64,000 bases of DNA from Parastagonospora avenae f. sp. tritici 18332-5 (Eukaryota > Ascomycota > Dothideomycetes > Pleosporales > Phaeosphaeriaceae). Below the pieces are notes generated by a model. It searched no databases and was not told where the DNA came from. It worked only from the letters and a program-made list of their open reading frames with translations. Positions 54,277-64,000 of the stretch are shown piece by piece (position 1 is the first letter of the stretch; every line of letters starts with the position of its first letter). Where the stretch lies: positions 1-64,000 of the forward strand of contig JAFJTR010000046.1 in assembly GCA_022559985.1 (NCBI GenBank), written 5' to 3'. Made by a program: the position numbers and the translations under genes.

Positions 54277-56155
54277 TGTGCATATAAGCTGAAGGCCAAA
54301 TCGGCCAGGGCTTACTGTGGCTGGGTGAGCTGTCTGAGGTCCCACCAACACCTGCATGTCACTGGTAAAACAAGCTTCAAGGAAAGCGTGTTAATGTACT
54401 TGGCAGTCCCTGGTCTGCTTCATTCCGAATGAAAAGAGCCACCATGCATACGGAAGGTAGAGATGCCATGACGGTTGTCAATGGTTCCAAGCCACCCGCC
54501 GAAAAGGGTATGCCGGTTCCCTGAGACTATCGCCCATCGACCCTCCGCTTGGCACGTGAGACGGGCAGACAGCGTGTTAGCGCAAAACCTAACGATGGTA
54601 AACGATCGCGAATTCATGTGTGAAAGGCCGTGATCATCTTGTGCCTAAGGCGGCTCGCGGCACCGCGCATGAATAAGCGCGGCGGAGGGACATTCCATGC
54701 GTACCTAGGGCTAGTCAGAACTCAGCAACTACGTCTTAGCCCCCGAGTTCTTGCGATATTGAAGATATGAATGCAAATGGTTCGATGCACCAGGTCATTG
54801 CACAGAGGCTCCATACTTTTTGACGAGATTTTTAAGTCCTCGGGTGGCTGCAGAGCCATGTCCGGAATACGAAGTGGCGGATTCTGGTATTGTTGGTAGC
54901 CATCCTGTTACGAGTGCTGTGGTCGAGCGGCATATGCCAGTGTGTTTGGGCTTGCGGCCTAATTGACATGTATTCGGCTGTATGTATTCACGAGGCTAAG
55001 CCCTCCTTGACAATAAGGTTCGGGCGTCTGCACAGAGAGCGATCTTGAATGTGTGTGCACGAAAGTGTGGCCGTATTGCAAGTCAAGATCGTCGACCGGT
55101 GCGACCTGATAAGGCAGGTATGGCAGGCGTGGTGTTATGGCGGGCCGAAAGTGTAGAGCACAAATCTCGGGGCAGCAGATCTGCATCCGCGACTGCAGCC
55201 ATGGGTTGCGGTGAACGCTCGCTCCGACCATTGAATCTGGAATGTAATTTGACGAAATGTTAACTGACTATCGACCCACCAAGTTTCTCTCGACAGGGAC
55301 ATTGCTGGGCAAAAGCGGCTGGCTGCATGATGAAGATGTGTGGGTAGGTTTGAATGTCTGTATTGAGCTGCCAAGGTGTGACTTGTAGGTACGCGAAACA
55401 GTCGTCTCCACCAATAGCGAAGATGTACACTTAGCTTGAGCGTCCGGAATCGGTTCGCCTCGTGGGAACTATAGAAAAGGTACCCATATTGCCGAAAAGC
55501 GGAACATTAACTAATTATAGTGTCGTGATTTGATCCATCGTAAAAAGTAAAGAAAATGTATAGCACCGAGTAAACGCCAGAGCCGTCCGTGCTGTAAATG
55601 CTGAGATTGCGACCGGAAACCACGTGCGAAAGTGCGTCGAAAGGCGATGACCGATTGCCGGGGCGTGTGAGAGTGCCCCTGCTTGAAACTGTCCAGACGG
55701 AATTTGCTTTTAGTCGTCGAGTAATGGAATGGACGCCTAAGAGAAAAGCTAAGGCGGCACAGAAATGGCCGCCTCTGGACCGAAGATTGAGCCGCCAGAA
55801 CGCCGTGCTAACATAAATAGAGGCAATGAGACCATGGTGATGGAATAATGGAGAGAAATGGTCGCTTGTAAAGATCCGAAAATTGATAGCGCGAAATCTG
55901 AAGCCGAGCTAGGCGAGCTTGGGCGCAAGATCGCGAGGGCGGCCCGGGTATTTGGACTCGCTAGCGATGCCGCCGATCTGTGGTCTGCGTTCAATCTGCG
56001 TGCAGCGAGTCAGCACCCTGAACGTGCATCACCAGAAGAAGCCTTGCTTGAAACACATCTGACGGTTGGTGTCGTATGTCAGGCAACAGTGGATCTGCGA
56101 GGCGCGCAGGCAAGAACGGCAGTGGAGAGAGACGGGTGAGAACGGGTGGGCTCAC
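54277..56155. other. Gene-poor region, nothing recognised
   Basis: About 1.9 kb. A 93-codon plus-strand frame at 55858-56139 (AELGELGRKIARAARVFGLA...) has no known domain and no signal. Nothing else stands out. Confidence 0.45.
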
Positions 56156-56320
56156 CTATGACTTGGCTGCGCAGGGCCGGCAGGTCTTGAGTTTGCAGTT
56201 CTGGCATTCGTATACGGATTGGTAGGGGCCGGTATGGCAGATGTTACAATTCCACGAAACGATTGTGGTGTCGGACTTGATGACCTTGAACGAGTGTGTG
56301 CAGTTTGCTGGGGCGGCCAT
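56156..56320 (-). CDS. 54-residue Cys-rich zinc-ribbon-like protein
   Basis: A short minus-strand frame from ATG 56320 (CCATGG context) to TAG 56156. It reads MAAPANCTHSFKVI, then IVSWNCNICHTGPY, then ECQNCKLKTCRPCAAKS. The spacing C-x2-C ... C-x2-C-x4-C-x2-C suits zinc binding, and small ascomycete proteins with CxxCH-GP and CxxCKLKTCRPC blocks are familiar to me as conserved unknowns. Upstream on the minus strand, 56474-56403 has a perfect intron (GTGAGT donor, ACTGAC branch, CCTCCAG acceptor) with no upstream ATG in frame, so it would be a 5' UTR intron. This supports a real transcript. No signal peptide; function unknown. Confidence 0.65.
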   Translation of the reverse strand: MAAPANCTHSFKVIKSDTTIVSWNCNICHTGPYQSVYECQNCKLKTCRPCAAKS

Positions 56321-59300
56321 GGTGACGGTAGTGGTGGTGGTAATGGGGTTGAAGGCGGTGACGAGTATGGTGTGAGTTTGGGGAAGCAGCGACTGGAGCG
56401 AACTGGAGGGAAGGCATGTCAGTTGTGTACCAGGGCAAGGCGCAGATATGTATGCTGAGATGTGCAGGACTCACCCGAGTAAGGTTGGTGGACGAGGGTC
56501 TGACAATGATGGCTTGGGATGTGCGCTCAAAGCCGAGGGTGTATAGGGTACGTGAGTCGTGGCTGGTAAAAGCAAGTAGAAGGTGCAGATGCAGAGGGGA
56601 AGCAGTAGAATTGCGAGTAGTGCTGCACGAGGAAAGACTTGGTCGATACTAGAGAGAGTGCAGACGCTAAGAGATGCGGATCTTGGGTCCGTCTTATACT
56701 GAGTTTCGATTATAATTGACCGAAGCCCAACTGACATGGACTGCGACGGTAGCTGAGTCCATGTCCACCAGGAGCGGTAGTGTACAACAGCAGGCAGTGG
56801 GCAGCCGTCTCGCCGTGGTGCGGCCCTGGAGGATGGAGGTCGAAAGCGGATGGCGGCCGTACAGATGGAGCAAAAGATACACTGGGCGTTACACAGCGAG
56901 GCCGCATGAGAGAGTCTGCCTGCTACGCTCTCGCCATGAGGCTCTCAAAGGGCAGGGCATGGTGGAGCTGGTCAAACGCGGGCTGGCTGTTCCGCAGCCG
57001 CGGTCACGGTAGCATGGCCAGGTCGCGAAACCTTGTTGCAGGCGGGCGCGATGAGGTGTGAAATGCTCCGAGAAGCTTCGAGGATAGCGCTGCCGCGCCG
57101 GCGCAGCGTGCACGTCTCTGTGTCACACGCAGCGTCGCGGCGCCATCATGGGCCGTGGCATCTTTGTGGCCGCCGCAGCCTCTGCTCTGCCTCTGCCTCT
57201 ATGTCTGCGTCTGGCTGCAGTGCGCGCGGCCGAACAAGGGCTAACGCCTGGCAGGGGTGGGGAGGGTGCGGGCCAATCTGGCGGCTCCCAGCGCTGTGGA
57301 CGGCGCCATGGGACCTAGGGCGAACTGGGGTTGCCGACTTCACGACGTCGCCCATCGCGCCTGCTTGCTTTTCCTGTCGCTCCTTCCCCAGCACATCGCC
57401 ATGCAGCAACCCCCCTTGCCCTGCTTGTCTTTTCTTTTCCCTGATGAACACCATCGCACCAGTTGCTGCATTCGCCCTCCAGACTGCTTCTAAGACGGCC
57501 AGGAACCGAGCCGCATGAGCGGTCAACCATCCCAGACACCCTCCCCCAAAGCGTCGCCCTGCAGACGCCCTCCACCCCGTTGCTTCTCCGCCTCTGGCCC
57601 GTCTTCTTTCCTTCTGCTTCAGGCCACCGAACCGGCCGTTCGCCGGAACAAGACCCTCGTCTGCCCGCCTGCCATTCGCTGCCCGCCCGCGACCGCGGCC
57701 TGTGGCTGGGCCGCCCCGATGAGAGCTTTGGTGACGTTACACAGACGTGTACGCTCGCAGACCCCGCTCCCCCATCCATCTGTCCCAGAGAGACTTTCCA
57801 CGGCCCATTAGGGCACTGTGACTGCTGCCGTAGGCACGGATGGCCGCCTTCGCCCTTTGCAGAAGACGCGCAGCTTGTCCCTGCACGTGAGAGAAACGGG
57901 CACCGCCGCCGGCACAGGAGCTCCCCTCTACCAGGTTCAGCTGGACGCCGACATGTCGCATGCAGCCTCGTCTCTTAGAGCATCCTCTAGCGTCCCTGAT
58001 GCACCACCAGCCCTTGGTAAGGCCGACCCTCGCATGCTCCACCAGACCACCTGCTGGCGTTGAATCGCCCAGCCCATCTCAACCATGAGCTATCTGGCGT
58101 GCGGAAACTCTGCTGTTTGTCATAGCCGCGGTGCATGCTCCCAAGTCGACAGCCCTGCTATGTAACCTGCCTAAACCAGCAGGAAGTGACCGCTTGACCA
58201 TGACAAACAGACGCGACTGGCGAGTGCAATACTATTGACAGGTGAAGAACGCGTCTGCTCGTGAACCATGTACGTCTCTCTACCTGGAGAGGCTCGGCGG
58301 AGTAGCGTGTTCTGCTATGCAGAACAGATTCTTTCTGCGCGTCAAACAACGTGTAGGTCGTTTCAATCTCTTACAAGCTTGAGCCCAGCTTCCAGGATGA
58401 CAAACCTGCACTCGCCTATACCTTCTGCCTTGCAAAAGTAGAGTCGGATCCATGTCTCGCGTCCTGTCGCGACCTTGTCCTGTGTTGGCGCATACGCAAC
58501 AACAAAGACCACACGCTGCAAGACCAAGTGGCCAGCAGCCACTCCTGAACCTGATCTGTTCCAAGGGATATCACGACGGCCGCTCGACTTGACCCAGATT
58601 GGGACATCCCTGACCGATTATGTGACCAAGAACCTTGCGGTTGTACAGGATCGTTGTGAACCTGGTTCCCGGTTTCGCAAATGCAAGATTGGTGCCACCA
58701 TCGATTTGGCGTCTGACAATGGCGCCTGTGGCGCTTCTCCATTGTAGAATGATGTGCGTCATCCCCTGGCTGTTTCAACTAGCTCTGCCATAATGCCTAC
58801 CCGGTTGTCAAACACTTGTCTCTTCTCCACGCGATTCGTCGCAGTCTTTGTTTCTTCCAAAACGCTTCCAGTTCAGATGAGGTAGTCGCTAGTAAGACGG
58901 ATACCATGTTCAACAGGCCTCAAAGATTACCCAGGTGTCCCAAGTGCGCAAGATCGCATGTCATGGCAGTCAGACACTGACGCGATGTATTTCACTGTAG
59001 TCGCCACGCGAGTGTGCGAAACGAACATGTCAGGGCCGCCAACCTGGCCGGCGTTGCCTCGGGCCACTCTCTTGATATCACGCCTCGCTCCGTGAGTTAT
59101 AACTGCCGGCACTTGTCAAAGGTCGAGGTTTCATTGCCTTCAGAGACGAACGCGTTGAGGCTCTTTTCGCCAATATGAAGATGCATGAATCTGGTCATCT
59201 TCCCGCATGGCTGTCCCATGCAGCAGTGTCGTTGAAGTGTGGAGTAACGCAGAACGCCTGCTCCCGACCACAGCTTCCTGCTTCGACCGTAGACCAGGTC

Positions 59301-61119
59301 ACCGGATCGGACGTCTTGTTCCTGGCGTCGCTATTGGCCAACATACCACACCGCACCGTTTTCCGTCATGTCTCTTCGATCAACCACATACTGCATGTTG
59401 AGCGGCATGTCCCAAGACCACTGCATCGAGGCGCAAACCTGGTATTCGGAGGCGAGCACTTTCCACTAGTGCCCGTCATTGATGTGACGTTAATGGCCAA
59501 TCGGGTTGTTTTGCGTACAGCCTTATGACCTGTATGGGCAGCCATCGCTCCTCTCAATTCCCTACATTCGCAAATGGTGGACACCAACTGCCTTATGAAG
59601 CCACTGTTGCTGCTTTGGGGAGCATGCGATGGTCTCACAGCTCGGCGATATCCGAATCCGTGAGACGGCGTGCTACTGAGCGACCCACACTGAATCCATC
59701 TTCATTTCACACCACTGATCCATCATGGTACGTACCAGAAAAGCGTCCGTCGCACCAACTCACCGCTCAATCTCATGTTCCACCAGTCGATCGAGGGCAG
59801 ATCTGTATTTCCGCCACCGGGCCACAAAGAATGCGACCCACCCAAAGCCCTTCCTCGTAATAGAGTACCCTAGAATCTCTTGACAGACTAGCATGCTTGA
59901 GTTTCGAAAGCTGACTAGCTTCTAGAAGGTCATTACATTAGTGGATCAGTGTTGCAATCTGCGATGGTACCTTGCAGCTCGCGTGATCAAACCAATATAT
60001 ACCGTCAGAAGTTATATACACCAGAAGCCTTTTCTGGAGTACACGCAAAATACTCGTGCATATAGTAACCATCACCTCCACAGGTGCAGGATAGAAGCCC
60101 TCAGCCCTTTTTTGTATGCAGCCGGCGAAACTACCTGCGAAGATATGGTCAGAGCACTGAACCAGTCATAGGCTTGTGTAACGCTGTATCCGTTTCGTAC
60201 TCAACGCCAAACGCGCGATTTGTAACCTTATCCACATCCGTCATCTATGCTTTGCGAACATTTCGGCCACGACATCAATCAACTAAGTCCCAACCCTAAA
60301 TGCAATCAAGAGAAAGGACAGGGCCGAGCGCACTTTCTACGGGTCCTCGTCAAGTTTCCGCGTCAGTAGCCCACATGTATCCTCGCCAGGATCCTTCAAC
60401 ACCATCACCGAATTCCTGGCTTCGCAATAATTCTCAACTTAAAAAAATGACAATTTTGGAGCTCGACTCAAGAGACTTGCTGTATACCTATATGCGAAGA
60501 TCTCATCCACGTGCTGGTCTCCCATGCTATCCATTCATAGTCAAATACTGGCTTCATTGATCAGCAAGTAGAGAGGGAAAATCTGTAACCTTAGGAAGGT
60601 GTCCGCCGTACAATACCGTGGTCACAATCCTTCCAAACGTATTGCAGCACTCATAGTCTCATCGGAGGCCCTAGGCACTGTTCACGGCCTTGCAGGCTTT
60701 ATAGCCACATGAGGTGTTCGGATAGCTAGTGCTAGAGTGATGACGATGTGGTCGACGTCCGGGGCGTGCGTGCCAGATGCGAGGATCATGAGTGGCTGCA
60801 TTGGCTGCTCTGGTCGCGTGCCAACGCAGCAGAGCTTGTGTAACGCTTCCAAGGTTGGGCGCGGGCAGATGCATAAAGGCTAGCAAGCTGCCGAAGTTTA
60901 GTATACTATTCAACTTGTATGCTCCCATACTTTCGCATCACGGTGCTCGAATTAGCTGAAGTTCGATGCACTGGTGATCGTGAGCACGTTCCTGGACGAG
61001 GGGATCCTTAGCGGCACGCTAACGGCGCCAATATCTGCAAAATAATCATAATAATGACAGGAAAGCATCAACGGGCGTTTTCTCATTACGAAAACGTCAC
61101 GCTTCTCGGACCACCCACG
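56321..61119. other. Long gene-poor region, partly GC-rich
   Basis: About 4.8 kb. From 56.7 to 58.3 kb the sequence is GC-rich and frames of 80-170 codons overlap on both strands without domains or codon-like bias. From 58.3 to 61.1 kb the frames are shorter. No gene, RNA or mobile element could be supported. It may include regulatory DNA or unrecognised non-coding RNA. Confidence 0.45.
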
Positions 61120-62904
61120 ATGCGTGGTGCCATAGTCTTTGCTGGGTCATCACACCCCAAGCTCGTCGAGGGCATTTGCGACAGGTTGGGTACTAAACAG
61201 GGCTCGGCTACGCTGGGCAAGTTCAAGAATGGGGAGACGTCTGTTACCATACGTACGAGCAGTGCCAGTGTGAGTTCTTCGCAGACTGACAGAAGATAGA
61301 CACGTCGATCCGAAACAAAGATGTCTTCATTGTGCAGAGTGGAAGCGAGAGGTTGGTAGCTGCGTCGTGCGCGCAACTGTCGCTAATAGCAGCAGAATCA
61401 ACGATTCCGTCATGGAGCTACTGATCATGATCTCTGCCTGCAAAGGCGGATCAGCCAAGTCTATCACAGGTGTGCATACTGTGCGAATGCGCCATATCTG
61501 GTGCTAACTAGCTTCTGCAGCTGTTATGCCGTACTTCCCTTACTCGCGCCAATCGAAGAAGAAGCAGCATCGTGGGGCTATCACTGCTCGCATGGTCGCA
61601 AACCTCCTCCACGTCGCCGGCGTCAACCATGTCATAACCCTCGATCTGCATGCCTCGCAAATGCAGGGCTTCTTTAAGTGCCCGGTTGACAACCTCGTTG
61701 CGGAGCCCCTGCTCTCTCGCTGGATCCGCGTAAACGTGCCGAATTGGCGTGAAGCTGTGGTAGTTAGCAAGAACCCCGGTGGGACAAAGCGCGTCACGTC
61801 GCTCGCGGACGCGTTGAAGCTCAGCTTCGGCATAGTGACAACAGACAGGCGGAGGGCCGGGACTGCGGTGCATTGGAACGAGAGCGCCATGTTCGAGCAG
61901 CTCAGGCTCGACGGCGGCTATGAGCCAACTGCGCTGCCAGAGCCTGCCCTGGGTTCGGACGCCGAGGTGACACCCATTACCAAGACCTCAAACGAAGGCA
62001 AGCCAAAGCCAAAGGCACATCTTGCGTCAAACCCACTGCAGCGACGCGCAAATGGTCTGTCCGAGTCCATTGGGAGCCCACTGTCCAAATCCATGCGAGC
62101 AAGCTCCATCGTCGAACCTGAAGTACCACTCGAGCCGATACGAACCAACGTCAGCAATGTGCAGGACGAAGATGATCATAGTGCTGATGAGAGTGCTGAG
62201 GAATACACTGATGAGGTTTGTCGCAATACCATTAGCGCATAGTAATCACTAACAAAGAATAGCGGGCACGGAATGTCATCCACGGACGTCTAGTGCAAGG
62301 ACATATCGTCGACGACACACACCCCTCTCCAGCCATCTCAGCCACTTCGCACACCACATGGCGGACCCGTCCTCCATCTGAAGGCGACGAAGATATACCT
62401 CCGAACATGATGTCTTCGTTCATGTCTACGGCTTCGTCAACAAGGAACAAGGATACCGAGCACTCCCATGCGCTGGGCGGTACTTACGATGCGGCGGCAT
62501 CATCAGAAGACGAGGAAGAGGATCTTATCAACCCGGAGCTTGAGACCATGGTCACCCTGGTTGGCAACGTCAAGAACCGGCCAGTCTTCATCGTCGACGA
62601 CATGATGGACAAATCAGCGTCCTGGATTGCGGCTGCCGAGACAGTTGTCAAGCGGGGCGGCGCAACCAAAGTCTATTGCTTTGCTACTCATGGTCTTTTT
62701 GGCGGTGACTGCCTCGAGGAGATGAACAATTGCGACCTCATCGAAAAGATTATAATCACCAATGCTTTCCCAATTCCTGAGTACAAGCAAGACCAGGCGC
62801 GAGACAAGCTTGTCGTTATCAACGTTGACAATCTGTTGGCCGAGTCGATCAGGCGCAATCACCACGGTGAGAGCATGTCACAGCTGTTCATGCACTACGA
62901 CTGA
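61120..62904 (+). CDS. PRS5: Ribose-phosphate pyrophosphokinase subunit (Prs5-like)
   Basis: This subunit of PRPP synthetase makes 5-phosphoribosyl 1-pyrophosphate for nucleotide, His and Trp synthesis. Exons are 61120-61252, 61300-61351, 61396-61469, 61521-62215 and 62263-62904, with introns of 44-51 bp, giving 531 residues. I chose the ATG giving MRGAIVFAGSSHPKLVEGIC, where homology begins, over the one at 61054. Conserved blocks are FKNGETSV, VFIVQSGSERINDSVMELL, MPYFPYSRQSKKK, GAITARMVANLL and ITLDLHASQMQGFF. Two long acidic/Ser-rich inserts (about 225-305 and 325-380) split the fold, as in fungal Prs5-type subunits. The PRPP loop reads VDDMMDKSASW instead of the usual DD-hydrophobic-xDTxGT, so this chain may be structural or regulatory within a hetero-oligomer. 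The end is ESMSQLFMHYD. Confidence 0.92.
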
Positions 62905-64000
62905 GCCGGAAATATCCATCAGGCAATTCGTCTTTTCTATATGACTTTGATGGCGTTTGGGTGCTACTACCTACTTCGGTGGGAACTTTGGCGTTTTGAG
63001 GCCCCCAGGCGCGTTTGATCGTGGGGCACAGCAGGAAAAGCTGGCACATTGGTAGTGCACAAATGACTTTATGATAACCCCAAGGATACCTTGAAAACAG
63101 TAAGCAGAAGCTCTAGTCCAGAGCCATCTATCTCAACAGACTACAACAGTTGAGACCAGTTTGTCATCTCCTTCGACTCGTCTCCCTCTCATTTCTCTAC
63201 TACTCCCTGCATACAGTCCATCGGCATCATGCCACCAACGATGCAGGCCTTTGAGCCTGCAGGAGTCCCGTTCTTCATACGGATCACTCTTAACGGAACG
63301 TTGGGAGAAGAACTTTAGTGAGGGCATCAACTGCTGACTTTCGCTTTATCGGAAGCTGGATGATAGTTTTCGCTCGTACATGCGTATTATGATCAATGAG
63401 TCCTGCTATCATCAGGCATGGTTCGGTTCGCAGGTGATCTGTAGAGGCGACGTACGTTTTAGTGCTTGCTCGTTGACAAGGTAAGGATTCAGTTGTGTTC
63501 GACTGCACTTTCAGATAATAGCGCTAGTATCGGAAATGAGTGCGCGCTGTCTCCGAATCATAGACACTATTTGAACACCACTCAGTTATGGCTGAACGAC
63601 CTCATGGCCTTTTCAGTACCCCAGGATATGCTACCGAGCTGCTGAGTTTATATATATATATATAGGGTCGTATTCAAGAGAACAGATGTTCAGGAGTGGT
63701 AGTTAAGTCTTGAGCAGAACGCACACGTACTGTCTTAGCACCTCCAGCAGCCTTTTCGAATTCGTGGAATTGATGTGCCTGCTCATATTGAGTGGACGGA
63801 CTTCGAGAGTCCGCGATACAAGCTGCGGTGCGAAAAAGCTCGCTGGCTTCGCACATTGTGCCACGCAGTCTTCTGTCATTGTCGGAATCGTTTTCTTTCA
63901 GATGGACATGGCGCTCTAGGGCACTGCGTTTGAGCTATCGGCCATTTTGGTATCCTTACTACTAAGACTTCCAGGACTGTTTCGTGGTAGCTTGGGCCTT
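62905..64000. other. 3' flank, nothing recognised
   Basis: About 1.1 kb to the window edge. It contains a short (TA)n run at 63648-63664 and no supported gene. Confidence 0.5.

Noticed and set aside
57033..57978. Overlapping frames of 126-171 codons on both strands
   Set aside because: GC-driven open frames with no conserved features.
1..64000. CRISPR array, prophage, operon or bacterial-type system
   Set aside because: No spaced repeats of that type; introns and gene families are those of a fungal nuclear genome.

Overview
The window is nuclear DNA of a filamentous ascomycete. The evidence is many short introns (about 40-85 bp) with GTRNGT donors and CTAAC/CTGAC branch points, compact genes on both strands, and fungal-only families (DASH subunit Ask1, Spo71-type PH protein, type II PI4-kinase Lsb6, vacuolar TRP channel Yvc1, GH7 cellulase). 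A plant-biomass-degrading Dothideomycete, perhaps Pleosporales, fits best. That placement is inference; no rRNA or barcode gene is present.

Layout. 1-3 kb is an AT-rich transposon graveyard: a broken Ty3/gypsy gag on the minus strand, a probable LTR, and a broken pogo/Fot1-type transposase tail, all with stops that C-to-T changes could explain (RIP-like). 3-16 kb holds a conserved unknown protein, a secreted GH7 endoglucanase, a disordered unknown protein, a secreted DNase-I-fold nuclease and a Dal5/ACS-type transporter. 17.8-26.3 kb is a minus-strand block: Rad5/HLTF-like SNF2-RING ATPase, Lsb6 and Ask1. 26.8-37.2 kb is accessory: a mitochondrial-type SDR, two small orphan genes, an MFS sugar transporter beside a GH31 alpha-xylosidase, and an EthD-domain protein. 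38-46.5 kb is core: Yvc1, eIF2-alpha and the Spo71-like PH protein. 47-54 kb has a small GPI-type wall protein flanked by a degenerate direct repeat, an ADP-ribosylglycohydrolase, and a calpain-like protease followed by a 113-bp tandem repeat that runs into an assembly gap. 54-61 kb is gene-poor apart from a 54-residue Cys-rich protein. 61-63 kb holds a Prs5-like PRPP synthetase.

Most interesting signal: two [D1,2] spliceosomal twin introns (stwintrons), one in the SDR gene (27415-27598) and one in the GH31 gene (33938-34146). In both, plain one-step splicing breaks the reading frame. Removing an inner intron first creates a new donor, and removing the outer intron then restores a conserved active-site motif. 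The sugar transporter between them has a GC-AG intron and a last intron with no usable donor.

The GH7 endoglucanase, the GH31 alpha-xylosidase and the sugar transporter suggest use of cellulose and xyloglucan. The remaining genes are mostly housekeeping. All exon boundaries were worked out by hand from splice signals, phase and protein conservation and need transcript support.
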